From positions 168,669-232,668 of the forward strand of contig NMRB01000258.1 of the NCBI GenBank assembly GCA_002633025.1: 64,000 bases of DNA, in the 5' to 3' direction. The notes beneath the pieces were generated by a model. That model was given only the letters and a program-made list of their open reading frames with translations. It did no database searches and was not told where the DNA came from. Shown piece after piece: positions 37,231-49,058 of the stretch (positions within the stretch are counted from its first letter, which is position 1; each line of letters begins with the position of its first letter). The translations under genes and the position numbers were made by a program. Origin of the DNA: Notospermus geniculatus. Lineage: Eukaryota; Nemertea; Pilidiophora; Heteronemertea; Lineidae.

Positions 37231-37893
37231 ATCAACAGCACATTAAGTTGTCACGTGACACCTCAGACGACTAATCAACGTCTCTCATTCTGTTTTGAAA
37301 ATACACAATTTGCTACTGGGCAACTGGCTGATGACACAAATGACCTAAACTCGATAGTCAACTGACCAAACATGAATCGCTATACATATCGAGCTGAATA
37401 TAATCTACCACCGCAAACATGTTGAATAGACTCGCAAAGTCTTCAATTTAGTACAGTCCAGACCCGGTGATGAATTTGACCACCTCTGGTCAATCCATGA
37501 TTCTGTCCATCGAACCTTGTTATTGGGGTTAGACAAGATTAGTTTGGTAGTTATGATTTGGTATTTTATCTTCGCTTATGATCTGACCGTTGAATAGGTA
37601 CTTATGATCAGCGATGAGATGGACTTGGGCTTTCCAAAGGTTACAATTATGCATCATCCAATTTTGTTTATAGAATTCGCTCAAATCCAATCAGGTTTGC
37701 AATGGGAAAGTTGTCATAGGTTCCGTTCTGATCAAGCAAACACAAGCCAGGACAGGGGAGCAAATTCTGAGATCCCTGGACAATATTTAGTCACGTAGGT
37801 CAATAAATCTGTGATACTAAGAGTTTAGTGTTTCTATCATTGAATACTAACAAAACGATATTGCGCTTTACGCCTTTCGGACATTCAACATTA
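37231..37893. other. No recognisable feature
   Basis: Ordinary AT-rich sequence with no repeat or exon signal. Confidence 0.4.
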
Positions 37894-38042
37894 GGGACGT
37901 TTAGAAATCAAACTATAAACGGAAACGTTAACGACAACGTAATTTTTGTACCGAAAATGCAATATAAAAGATGGCGAGTGTGTAGTATGAAAAATAACGT
38001 TGTCGTAAAGTTTACGTTTATCGTTTGATTTCTAAATCTCTC
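37894..38042 (+). mobile_element. Palindromic MITE, TA-type family, copy 2
   Basis: The cleanest copy of the family at 753-905: 149 bp, flanked by TA on both sides (37892-37893 and 38043-38044). Left arm GGGACGTTTAGAAATCAAAC; right arm ends GTTTGATTTCTAAATCTCTC. It has the same loop orientation as the 0.75 kb copy. The TA duplication points to Tc1/mariner-type mobilisation. Confidence 0.9.
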
Positions 38043-38834
38043 TATACATGTAATGTGTTTTTGTTCAGCAAATGCTGTTTGAAGACGCTTTTGGCTGTGT
38101 GAATTTTGATAAAATCACAAAACTGGCTGTCCAACTATATTTTTTGACCGGGACTGAGAATCCGAAAACACCATGAAAGAGCTATTCCTTGAAACAAATC
38201 AAGTTCCTATAAATTGCGCACAACATCCCAACTTCCTTTACGACGAAATTGACTTCGTGGTAATTATGCATGAAATACAACCACAACTTTTATTTTTCCA
38301 AAGAACACAAAATTGGCAAAATTAGGGGAGTAATTATCCTAAAATTATACTAATATTTTATAGCCAGAGTTGGTACCAGTTCAAACAATAAAGTCATAAT
38401 GTCAACACGTTTGTTTGTGATATGATTCTAATTGCCTAAAATAGCCGGATATTTCAGGATAATTGCACCAGGGCATACTGAATCAAACAATAAACCTATG
38501 TTAATTCCAAATACTGTATTGAGAACTAAGATTTCATCTGTCCCGTGCAGACTAAAGTTGGAGGGCCTTTTTTCAGCATGTGGTTAGACCTGTAATGATA
38601 TCCAATTCTGAGCATTTATTCCATTTGCATTGGTGATAAATAATTTGACCCACAATGTGTTGAAAGGTCAAGCCAGAAAGTCGAAATATATGCAACTTTC
38701 ACGTGAATGGAAAAATTCACAGCGAGGCATTCCAGACTAATGTTTGATGCAGTTAGACCACAAATGAACATCATATGGACTGTACGGGGTTCGAAATCCA
38801 ACTTCCGCCCAACATCAGATACGGCATGGCCCTG
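38043..38834. other. No recognisable feature
   Basis: AT-rich sequence without supported exons or repeats. Confidence 0.4.
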
Positions 38835-39091
38835 CTGAAAAAAAAAATCCTACTCATGCTGAGTACTTTCGTGGTACTCATATTGTCCCTGAGATGAATA
38901 GAAAGTTACTCATAGTGAGTAGAAAGTTACTCATAGTGAGTAGACTGAGTTACTCATGTTGAGTAGAAAGGTACACATAGTGTGTAGCAAGTTACTCCAA
39001 ATGCAGCTCCTTTTGCCCGATGAGTACCTTTCTACTCATCTGACTGATGAGTAGTCTAAAGTACTCAACATGAGTAGCAATTTTTTTTCAG
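38835..39091 (+). repeat. 257-bp inverted-repeat element built from ACTCAT/ATGAGT words
   Basis: The ends are CTGAAAAAAAAA...CTACTCATGCTGAGTACT and the complementary AGTACTCAACATGAGTAG...TTTTTTTTCAG. Between them the palindromic word TACTCATAGTGAGTA repeats at 20-24 bp spacing (38909-38993). Poly-A/poly-T runs mark both edges. There is no clear target duplication, so it could be a transposon or a locally amplified palindrome. Confidence 0.75.
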
Positions 39092-39264
39092 AGACGTCCA
39101 AACAACTATGTAAGCAACTGAGATTTCAATACAGAACTTCAGCGCAAACCACTCGCCGATGATTTCAATTTGATGACCACTTCTTTGTGGGCTATACTGT
39201 AAAGTAAACTACTAGTAACCTTAGAAATATAGGAAAAAAAACGTCGGTCATCATCAGCATGCGG

Positions 39265-40093
39265 ACACCTTACACGGTGCAGACAGAACAGACACATAAA
39301 AAAATTAAATTGCTCCCAGGCTGTCAAATCTTTTCAACATATTTACAAAATACTAACACTGAAACATGTTATAAGCCTCGTATGCACCTCTTCCAGCTTT
39401 CAGCACCTGACGCTGGACTGTTTTTTTTAAAGCCGGCGCTGAAAACCAAAAACTCAATACACCGCATTTAAGCCAAAGCAATTCTCAGTACTTGTCCTAG
39501 TTGCGGTAATGAGAGTGTTAAAATATCAAGAAAATAGATAGTTCATTCAAGAGCAGGAATTACATACTGAGATAATGGACCTCCCCAGAACATCAGAGAT
39601 GGATGACAACCAAACAAGCAAGTAATTGCCAAAAATTACAGCAATTAAAGCAATTATCCAAGATAATGTCATTAAAGTGTAAACGATGGGCAAACAAATA
39701 ATTTCTATTCAGTCATCCCTGTCAACAATGCCGAGGATAATTTGACCCATGATGGAAATTGAGATATTTTTCTGAATCGAAAAACGTCCTATTCAGTTTT
39801 TCATCGTCAGATTGACATCAATTAAAACAATGCAAATGGAATTGGGTCAATCAGATGACAGCGGGACAACACTGAGTGAAATTGGATGACACATTGCTGA
39901 GATCACTTCAGACCCGATGAACCTTTTTGACACTGCATTTAACCCAGATTGCTTTACACAGAGGCCATTTCATCTCCCAGCAGGATCATTTGGATTAATC
40001 CCACAGCTTAAAAGCATTGTTTAACCTTTATTTTTGCTGTTTGTCTCTCCCAAAAGGCACAATAACTGATACATGTACCACCTTAATAAAAGG
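39265..40093 (+). repeat. 829-bp near-identical duplication, copy A
   Basis: Matches 40095-40921. Read by eye, there are about seven substitutions and a homopolymer length change, all in the first third; the last 500 bp look identical. The copy ends exactly at the N at 40094. The simplest explanation is two overlapping contig ends placed in tandem. Confidence 0.95.
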
Positions 40094-40094
40094 N
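40094..40094. other. Assembly gap (single N)
   Basis: The N sits precisely between the two copies of the 829-bp sequence, so it is a contig junction. Confidence 0.95.
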
Positions 40095-40921
40095 ACACCT
40101 TACACGGTGCAGACAGAACAGACACACAAAAAAATTAAAATGCTCTCAGGCTGTCAAATCTTTTCAACATATTTACAAAATACTAACACTGAAACATGTT
40201 ATAAGCCTCGTATGCACTTCTTTCAGTTTTCAGCACCTGACGCTGGACTGTTTTTTAAAGCCGGCGCTGAAAACCAAAAACTCAATACACCGCATTTAAG
40301 CCAAAGCAATTCTCAGTACTTGTCCTAGTTGCGGTAATGAGAGTGTTAAAATATCAAGAAAATAGATAGTTCATTCAAGAGCAGGAATTACATACTGAGT
40401 TAATGGACCTCCCCAGAACATCAGAGATGGATGACAACCAAACAAGCAAGTAATTGCCAAAAATTACAGCAATTAAAGCAATTATCCAAGATAATGTCAT
40501 TAAAGTGTAAACGATGGGCAAACAAATAATTTCTATTCAGTCATCCCTGTCAACAATGCCGAGGATAATTTGACCCATGATGGAAATTGAGATATTTTTC
40601 TGAATCGAAAAACGTCCTATTCAGTTTTTCATCGTCAGATTGACATCAATTAAAACAATGCAAATGGAATTGGGTCAATCAGATGACAGCGGGACAACAC
40701 TGAGTGAAATTGGATGACACATTGCTGAGATCACTTCAGACCCGATGAACCTTTTTGACACTGCATTTAACCCAGATTGCTTTACACAGAGGCCATTTCA
40801 TCTCCCAGCAGGATCATTTGGATTAATCCCACAGCTTAAAAGCATTGTTTAACCTTTATTTTTGCTGTTTGTCTCTCCCAAAAGGCACAATAACTGATAC
40901 ATGTACCACCTTAATAAAAGG
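40095..40921 (+). repeat. 829-bp near-identical duplication, copy B
   Basis: Starts with ACACCTTACACGGTGCAGAC, as does copy A at 39265. Ends with TTAATAAAAGG, as does copy A at 40093, then continues into unique sequence. Neither copy contains a convincing gene. Confidence 0.95.
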
Positions 40922-41022
40922 TACCAGTCTTTGTTGTTGGCATAAAGAAGCAGTGTCACTGAAATAGGTCACTTTGACCTAAATTGGGGCCTGGTTCTTG
41001 CTGCGATACTCCCAAGGGTAAA

Positions 41023-41168
41023 CAATGGGGACCCTAGCCCACTGCCTCAATAGGTGTCACTAGTGGTTACTATTGAAACGAAACTGATCAATTTCCCACA
41101 CAAAAGGCGTCCATTGTATAGGACCTAGTTTCGGTGTGCTGCCCTCTATCGTAGCTAGGATCCCCATT
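41023..41168 (+). mobile_element. Dispersed repeat with short TIRs, copy 1
   Basis: A 146-bp unit bounded by CAATGGGGACCCTAGC and its near complement GCTAGGATCCCCATT. The interior contains CTGCCTCAATAGGTGTCACT, CCCACACAAAAGGCGTC and CGGTGTGCTGCCCTCTA. A second copy in opposite orientation lies at 58221-58366. No coding capacity. Confidence 0.8.
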
Positions 41169-42662
41169 CACTGAATACTGTAACGTTTTTTTCTAACCAA
41201 ATCAATGTCCATAGCTGGTGCTGTTGGTACGAAGGAATAAGCCATGCTGACATATTCCAAATGACCGAATATGTTTTATGATGTGAAATTCCTGCGGTCG
41301 ATTACCATTCCACATTCCAACTTTGTTCACACCATCGTGGTGTCACTGTCGAGACAGGATTTCATTTCTCACATAATGGCGTGGTCCTTGAATGTTGTAA
41401 TAAACATACATGGTTTATGAGTATAGAAAATTCAAATGAGGATAAGGAATTCGGATTGCCAGGCACGATTTCAAATCAATCATCCAGCGAGTCACAAATC
41501 AGATGATTTATTGCCATGGGCTCAGCTCTTGATGTTGTTACATGCATAAAATGACACCAAACCAATTTCGTCTGTCGTGTATGGCAGGTTTTGAATCCCA
41601 AATGTGAGTTGAAATGACGTTTTCACTTAGCAATACAATTCCATACGTTTATCTCTGCAAGCCTGAGGACGCAGTCATACACCATGTCATGGTCTGAACA
41701 GAGGACACCAAGCAGAAAAGCCTATTCACACTGTCATGAATGAATTTAGACCCTACAACCCTTATGGGGCCTCAAATGCACTGATTATAATGATATATGA
41801 TCTAATGATCTCAAATGCATATTATAATGATCTGGGACATTAAAATATATATAATGAAAATTTCAGCCTAAGTTACGTTTTTTTTCAAATAATGATCTGG
41901 AATGACCTTCCACCAAAATTGGGTCAGAACCAGTTAACTAAGTACTCGCTGTATTTGTTGTGAAATGCACAACATAAAACAATGTGTCAACACGTACATT
42001 TAAATGTGAAAAAGGTTAACGTTAACACGCAATAGATATCAGTTTGTCACTCTCATCTTCATAAGCCTAAGCCAGGTAAGAGGCACAAAAAATATTTTTA
42101 CTCGAATTTCTTCTTTGACAGTGTTTTTAAGAGGAAAATGATATCATAGGAAACCAGATACTGGACTCAAGCAAGAAAAGGCAAACAAAGAACCATCTTC
42201 AACAATAGGAGACCACTTGTAATACACCAACAGTAGAATCCAAGCGACAAAAACCTCGGAGAGCACCAATTTCCAGTGCCATTCTCTGATTTGTATCAGC
42301 CATTAAAAAGCTGCGGTGAGATTCCTCAAGCATCACTCAGATTAAAGTGAAACCGCAATCCAAGTGAGCGAGAAGATCCTGATTCCATAAAACATTCACT
42401 CAATAACTCAGACATTGTTGAGAGCTGTAAAAAGATAGATACGATCTACTGCTTGGTGGTTTTTCTTCATTTCTTAATGGAATTTTTAAGAGGGGAATTA
42501 CATCATGTGCGAAATTTGATGCTAGGAGGAAACAACCAAGATGAGTCACTAACATCAGATGCATCAAAGAAAACACTTACTTCATAAACTTGACACACAC
42601 ACACCTTCTTTAAGGACAACTTCTACTCTTGGATTGTTTTTATCAAGAACGAGAAAGGAATT
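41169..42662. other. No recognisable feature
   Basis: Short direct repeats of ATAATGATCT lie around 41787-41900. Nothing resembling an exon or a larger element. Confidence 0.4.
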
Positions 42663-42664
42663 TA

Positions 42665-43098
42665 CTCTTCATTCCTCATCCGAATGGCGCGAGGTTTATG
42701 AACGATATCTCCGCAACAGCTGGGTCAAATTTGACAAAAAATAACATCAATCATCTTATCTTTCTTGTCGGTATCTTTCTGCTATCTTCATTTTTCGTGT
42801 ACGTCCGACACAACGGGTCCCTTTCTCAAAACCCAATTGATTTGCCGCGATGTTCAGTGCAGTTTACACGTGTGCGATGCATTGCGTCATTTCAAATATG
42901 GCCGCCACATCGGCGGAAAACACGAACTGTGATTGGTGAAAGAACTTCTTTATGTCAGGTTTTTAGGGAAAATGACTGCGATGATGCCTGTAGCGACAAA
43001 AAAGACAAACCGATTGGTGTATGGTATGTCAAATTTGACCCAGCCGATGCGGAGATATCGGCTGAAAACCTCACGCCAATCGGATGTGGAATGAAGAG
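42665..43098 (+). mobile_element. 434-bp TIR element flanked by TA
   Basis: TA at 42663-42664 and 43099-43100. Termini are CTCTTCATTCC and GGAATGAAGAG, with inverted repeats of about 70 bp that include CGGAGATATCG and GTCAAATTTGACC.AGC. The 169-codon frame 42629-43138 runs through both arms and is not a gene. TA duplication suggests Tc1/mariner-type mobilisation. Confidence 0.85.
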
Positions 43099-43662
43099 TA
43101 GGTGCATCACGTCAAATATCAGGTTCTTTTGCCGCTGAATAGAACCGCAGAGGTCTGTTGATTCCATAAAACTGTGCCAACAAACCATATCCCAATCGAA
43201 ACTTCACCACAAGCATGAAGCCAGTGAATATGATACTTTGATGACTATTGCCAATCTCATGTCCAACAATATATGCATATCGCATTTGCCAGTTAGGAAA
43301 CATAACGAGGAAATGCTACAGTATACCACCAGATCGTGTCTCACACCCTGATCACTTAATTTGGCCATTAACTGCCTTTGAAATCACCGTTGTTTACATG
43401 GCTAACAAGGTGACCAACCATTATCATCAAATTAGACAAGTTTTACTTTGAGACCAGTGATTGCGCTTAATTAGTAGCGAGAGCCTAGAGGAAGTGGGAA
43501 GGCACCAATTAGAAAGTTGATCCGTAAACACAGGGCGAAGGGCCACCGAATTGGCATTAGTCAAAGTGGCGTCGTCTTGCGACAGGAAGTTACTCACACT
43601 AGAAATAGTGTCTCCTTCGTAGCTACGCTTCACAATATCAATTTTCGTCAGTTGTAATAATA
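43099..43662. other. No recognisable feature
   Basis: Sequence between two TA-flanked elements; no exon or repeat recognised. Confidence 0.4.
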
Positions 43663-44052
43663 GTGAGTTTTCGCAAATATGACGAAACAGGGAGTACGAA
43701 ATACGAAATTCAACTTAATTTCCAGGACCTAATGTATTTTTAGAGATGGTTGCTACCACAAAATGTCCCTGTTGCCAGTGCGTCTTTTAGCATATCATGT
43801 AAGACCGAGAGAGCTATTGTGCATCTTGAACTTTTAAATTTCCACTTCGTATCTATGAAGTCGAAACGACAGATAAATTTCAAAGGTTAACATGGTTAAT
43901 ATACACCGTAAGTCTATTGGTCTAAACGTATACGCTAAAAGACGCTCTTGCAGCAGGCGATGTTTGTGGTACCAACCATCTCCTGAAACATGAAAATGAA
44001 GTCCAATTCCGTATTTCGTACCTCGTGTTTCGTCACATTTGCGAAACCTCAC
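43663..44052 (+). mobile_element. 390-bp TIR element flanked by TA
   Basis: TA at 43661-43662 and 44053-44054. Termini are GTGAGTTTTCGCAAAT and ATTTGCGAAACCTCAC, continuing TGACGAAAC...TACGAAATACG on the left and the complement on the right (about 49 bp). Different in sequence from the 42.7 kb element but with the same TA habit. No ORF of note. Confidence 0.85.
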
Positions 44053-44091
44053 TAATCAAAAATCTTTATATTTACCAATATTTTTCTGTAG

Positions 44092-44342
44092 GTAAATATG
44101 CCCTTGAACAAAATGGAATATTATACAAGGAGATGCCACTCATTCATAACACCACACAGATGTTACCTCGGCCAAGCAAAGCCACAAATCACTTTAGTGA
44201 CAGTTGGTCAGAAGCAACACATTGCTTCCACCAAATGCAATCAATGGCTGAAGTAGCCAGCCTCTTGGAACTGACCAGTGCCAACTCTAATGAATCTGTG
44301 AATGCCAAAGCGGTAAAGTTACCACCGTCTTCTCGGTCATAA
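44092..44342 (+). CDS. Candidate terminal exon, unknown product (low support)
   Basis: A good acceptor (TTTTTCTGTAG) at 44081-44091 is followed by an open frame to a TAA. Residues begin KYALEQNGILYKEMPL and the tail is rich in Ser/Asn. The opposite strand is also open: an ATG-to-TGA frame of 71 residues (44189-44404, -, starting MMKNDFDIFCESSPSA). At most one of the two is real, and neither matches a known family. Confidence 0.2.
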
Positions 44343-44404
44343 GGGATGATAAGTATGGCACTCGGTGAACTTTCACAGAAAATGTCAAAGTCATTCTTCA
44401 TCAT

Positions 44405-45713
44405 AAACTCACAGAAGTAGCCATTTGACCGCTGCCGGCCATTTTCAAGTGAACACTAATCATGTTGAGTTGAAAATGTAAAAAATGTTGGGCAAAATAT
44501 CCATTTGGCGAGTTATCGACAAAGGGCAATATGCTTCACGTAAGTGTAGCAGTTGCTTTGTTCATTTGAAGGAATGAGAAAAAAGTTTCAAAGGATTTAG
44601 CCTATGAAAAAGAGCGTTGCCAACGACCCCTAAAAAATAAGCAAAAGATATAGGGCTATATAACATGAAATGCACAGAGCAAGTTCTAGATATCGTGCAC
44701 ATGAAATATCAGATTCTTTGACACTTTTTTTTCTTTGAGAAGTTTTCGAACTTTTTCATTACCAACACTGTGAGTGACGTGTGAACATGGTGAGTGGTTG
44801 CCAAAACTGTCCAGCAATGTTGTTGAGTATGTGCTATGGTCAGAAAATGGAATGGGGAGTAAGGTAATTCAATTTTTCCAGTTATTCCTACAGCTTCGTA
44901 CAGAGAATTAGAATCAGTTGCAAGAATCATCTAATTAGTGACATAGGTCCATTTCAATGTCTGACCATAGAGGCGGATATTTCAAACACAAAGAAACCAA
45001 AGGACATCAGATCTAATCTCGTAAAGCAAGGGGACCCTGGGTGAAAACACAGTCCACTCTCCCGCCTGTATTAAACCACATTATAGTGGCCGGGAGAAAG
45101 CCTGTCAAAGTCACTTAAGGCATATGGTTAATACCATGGTCAGCCATGTCATGAAACCTTTAAGATGACTGATATCATTTGCGATAACTTTACCAGGTCT
45201 GACAAATTTCTACACTAATGTGATCATGTTGGCGATTGGTATAGCACATGTGAATTTCAATGTGGAGAAACCACGTTAGAATGTTGGGGATATTAGTTGC
45301 AGCGTCAGTTGCTGAGCTTGTGTTCAGTTTCAAGGGGAGAGCTTATCTCCTGGTTCCACAAATATTTGCAAGATCAAAATACATGTGCAGTAGGGCCTAC
45401 AGGTCAGTCATCGTCCATGTATAAACGTATAATGGCAATGTAATGTTGGCTGAATGCGGAATGCCCTAATAACCGTTGTTCATTTCGAACCTTTGACAAA
45501 AGCCAACATTTTGGTGAACAAGCGACACAAGCACACAGGCAACGATGATCCACAACAAAAGGGGCTCGGACCCTATTCACGAAGTTCTCGCAACTTAAAC
45601 AAACCAATGTCCATTTGGGGGAACCTATTGTTCACTATCAGCCTAACAAAGGATTTTCGGGTGCTTTAATAAGGTCGCAGGTATAAACCAGAACAGAGTG
45701 TCACAATAAATAG
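44405..45713. other. No recognisable feature
   Basis: Featureless AT-rich sequence. Confidence 0.4.
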
Positions 45714-46560
45714 AATAGCCCAAGTGCTCTTGACTATTGTTATCATTCACCTCCAACGCTTTACAATAGAGCTTTCACAGTCCCTAGGCACATTGAGAAC
45801 AGCCCAAGTGCTCTATTGTTATCATTCACCTCCTTGGCTTTACAATAGGGCTTTCACAGTCCCTCATTGTAGGCACATTGAGAACAGCCCAAGTGCTCTA
45901 TTGGTATCATTCACCTCCTTGGCTTTACAATAGGGCTTTCACAGTCCCTCATTGTAGGCACATTGAGAACAGCCCAAGTGCTCTATTGTTATCATTCACC
46001 TCCTTGGCTTTACAATAGGGCTTTCACAGTCCCTCATTGTAGGCACATTGAGAACAGCCCAAGTGCTCTATTGGTATCATTCACCTCCTTGGCTTTACAA
46101 TAGGGCTTTCACAGTCCCTCATTGTAGGCACATTGAGAACAGCCCAAGTGCTCTATTGTTATCATTCACCTCCTTGGCTTTACAATAGGGCTTTCACAGT
46201 CCCTCATTGTAGGCACATTGAGAACAGCCCAAGTGCTCTATTGGTATCATTCACCTCCTTGGCTTTACAATAGGGCTTTCACAGTCCCTCATTGTAGGCA
46301 CATTGAGAACAGCCCAAGTGCTCTATTGTTATCATTCACCTCCTTGGCTTTACAATAGGGCTTTCACAGTCCCTCATTCTAGGCAATTGAGAACAGCCCA
46401 AGTGCTCTATTGTTATCATTCACTGCCTTGGCTTTCCAATAGGGCTTTCACAGTCCCTCATTCTAGGCAATTGAGAACAGCCCAAGTGCTGTATTGTTAT
46501 ATTATCATTCACCTCCTTGGCTTTACAATAAGAGCTTGCACAGTCCTTCATTGTAGGCAC
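45714..46560 (+). repeat. 85-bp minisatellite, about 10 copies, alternating units
   Basis: CATTGAGAAC recurs every 85 bp at 45791, 45876, 45961, 46046, 46131, 46216 and 46301. A diverged unit precedes the run and about two shorter, diverged units follow it. Within the regular run the units alternate between CTATTGTTATC and CTATTGGTATC, giving a 170-bp higher-order period. The 85-bp period is not a multiple of three, so the open frames across it are incidental. Confidence 0.95.
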
Positions 46561-48835
46561 ATTTGCCTACACACAATAGAAGTGACAAGAGACAGCTGTT
46601 CTGACAGTTTTCCCATGGACCACTCTGTGCAGGTTTTACCCCTAAAGTTTCCACCCCTTTGGAATCTTTTTCATTGCCGCTGTCAGGGACAGAATGAATG
46701 AATAAATCACTGCTCAGATAAGAGTTTCACGTACATCAAAGCCCATGTCGTCATTGTGTATGCCATATCAATTCCCCTATTTCAACTTGATAATTACTTG
46801 TATCAAATTTTCTAGTAGACTAAGTCCCTTCAAGTAACTTGACTTTTACTGAGATTGCATGACATCAACAATCAAAGGTCTGTTGTAAGTCAAATTTTGA
46901 TTGGCTATATTGTATTCATGGATAGACTTACTGGCTGAGGACAGGTCATGTGCATTTCAAGTCGAGCTCTACAGCAACTGGGGTTGTGACAGTCTGGCAG
47001 GTTACTTCATCTTCTTTGAAATGAGTGCCTTGAGTTGCATGAAATAACAGTAAGTTGCAATTCAATCAGGATCAATTTTTTCAAAGATATGAAAACAAGC
47101 ACAAACAGTCCAACCAAGCCAGTAACAGTTTCTCTACGACCATAGAGGCTGCAATTTTGAACAATACAATGTATCTTACCACCTCCGAATACCCTTTTGC
47201 CTTTGTCTTATAGTCGACCAAAATGGTTCAAATATCTAAGAAGAGTCTGAAGAACTGTCGCCGGAAAATTAGCTTTCCAAAGGAAATTGAATTGCCTCAG
47301 TCAAATATCCAAAGCCTTGTGAACAGGTTTTTCACTTTTTTGTAGGGACGTAAAAAATGTTAAGTGGAAGAGCGAAGTACACGTTTCAATTACACAATCA
47401 CTAAAGTGGCACCAATGATTTGAAAAAAATATTGAATTTGAGCTAAATATCAAGTGACACGAGCGGTTTATACTGTCATTACAGAATGGCAACATCCCTT
47501 TCACCGTAGTTCAAAGAGAGTCTCATTAAAGAATTATTTTACTTGACTGGGTTTCGCCAACAGTGGAATTTGTTTTTTGTTAAGTTGGGCCAAGTTTCTC
47601 AGTTAGGGAGCAATGGGGAAGTCAGAAGCGTTGTTTACACACTGCATTGTGCAAAGAGGATGTACGTGGGGATACGACATAGACCCGGGAACATTGGAAT
47701 GGCCTCACGCGAACACAAAGTTACATGTAGACTTGCTGCATGTGCGTGCAAACACCTTGCTCAGTGTAGTCAACCTTGCATGGGAGGAAGCAATGAAGCC
47801 ATCTAACACCGGGGTGACAAAGCAACGTGTGACACTTATTGGGTGGGTTGATTCAAAAAACTTTTAGGTTAAGAAAATGTCGCCAAATATTCCTATAACA
47901 TGACAATGCTTTGATGTTCGAGGCCTTGGGTAAAGAAGAAATTGTTGGATATGGAGACTTACAAACACACAGTAGTTCCACACAAATGCACACCTGGGAT
48001 ATACTGCTTTTTTCCTTGGAACACCGTAAAGCCATCTTTATTCAAAGATCAAAGCTTGTTTCATTCATCTCAATTAAAATTCTCATTAAGTTTACCATAA
48101 ACAAGACCAAAACCATTTGAGGTAGGTTTCGACTTCCGGTAAAATTACTTTGTGCTTTAAAAAACTTTCCACAACTCATTATCTACATCCGACACTTTTG
48201 ATTAATCTCTTTTCCTTCTGCTGAGAGAATTTCAGCTTTGTGAAAGACTTTCTTTGAAATCGGCTTCAAACACAGAAGTCTAATTTGCTAAAACCGCTAC
48301 CACTTTAAAGCTTTTCACTTCATGTAGATGAAGAGTAAAGAGCTTTTAAATCTCGGGGTATCTGGAATAATTATTTCCGGAATTAGTCATTACCACAGTG
48401 TTTATTGTCACGATCTTAAAATGCTCTTAGCATTTAACTCAAGCTAAGGTGAATTCACTTAAAGGGGAGTGAAAATTTTCATGATCAATTATTACTCGAA
48501 GTCATGTGGGAATTATGATGTTATTTGTTGTGGTATACTAGCGAAGGAACGGCACTTTCTGGTGTGACAGCCACAGATTCACTGTAGAGGGCCTATACTG
48601 ATCTTATTTAAGGTTCAGCCTGCACCGACACCCAAGCATTCTAACAGCAGGTCTTCAAAAATAAGCCTCAGGCCTCAAATATTCCAAGCCTCAGTCAAAT
48701 ATTCCAAAACTTTGCACGTGATCAGGTCATTGACATCAAATGTGGAGAAGGAGCTGGACATCATCAGCGACGTAAAATTTGTAAATCTCGCCTAATCCTG
48801 TGGACAGAGTACCTGATATCTAGGGTAACGGCTGC
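46561..48835. other. No gene demonstrated
   Basis: An overlapping pair of 84-87 codon frames at 47543-47867 (+) is the only coding-like patch, with no splice or domain support. Otherwise featureless. Confidence 0.35.
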
Positions 48836-49045
48836 CTGTAAGGGTCAGGGGCCGTATGCATAAAACATCTTTAGTGGAAAATTTCCCTTAAACTATTTTC
48901 CAAACAAAAGATAAGGGAAATTTTACACTTAAGATGTTTTATGCATACGGCCCCAGGGGTTAGGGTTAGGATTAGGAGTAGGCTTTAGGGGTCAGGGGTA
49001 GGAGGCCAGGTACATGTATCAAGGGTTGTCGGATAGGGGCCAGGG
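48836..49045 (+). repeat. G-rich TTAGGG-like tract interrupted by a hairpin element
   Basis: Variants of GGGTCAGGGG and GGGGTTAGGGTTAGG flank a 108-bp hairpin element. After the hairpin the tract continues as GGTTAGGGTTAGGATTAGG, then GGGGTCAGGGGTAGG. It is degenerate, so at most an ancient interstitial telomere-like or simple-repeat tract. Confidence 0.7.
48847..48954 (+). mobile_element. Hairpin element, GGGGCCGTATGCATAAA-ended
   Basis: A 108-bp palindrome with the left end GGGGCCGTATGCATAAAACA and the right end its complement, TGTTTTATGCATACGGCCCC. The inner arms (AAATTTCCCTTA) are unrelated to those of the 17.6 kb hairpin, although the outer 17 bp are almost identical. Inserted within a G-rich tract. 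Confidence 0.9.
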
Positions 49046-49058
49046 GTGAGGATTCAGA

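Noticed and set aside
42629-43138. Longest open frame (169 codons, +)
   Set aside because: It runs through both inverted arms of a TA-flanked transposon. The frame is a consequence of the arms, with no domain or splice evidence.
45714-46560. CRISPR-like regular repeat
   Set aside because: Whole 85-bp units are conserved with no unique spacers, and the context is eukaryotic. It is a minisatellite.
46303-46701. 132-codon frame over the minisatellite
   Set aside because: It depends on repeat units whose 85-bp period is out of phase. Not a gene.
48955-49045. Telomere
   Set aside because: Only two adjacent TTAGGG-like units in a degenerate G-rich tract inside the scaffold.
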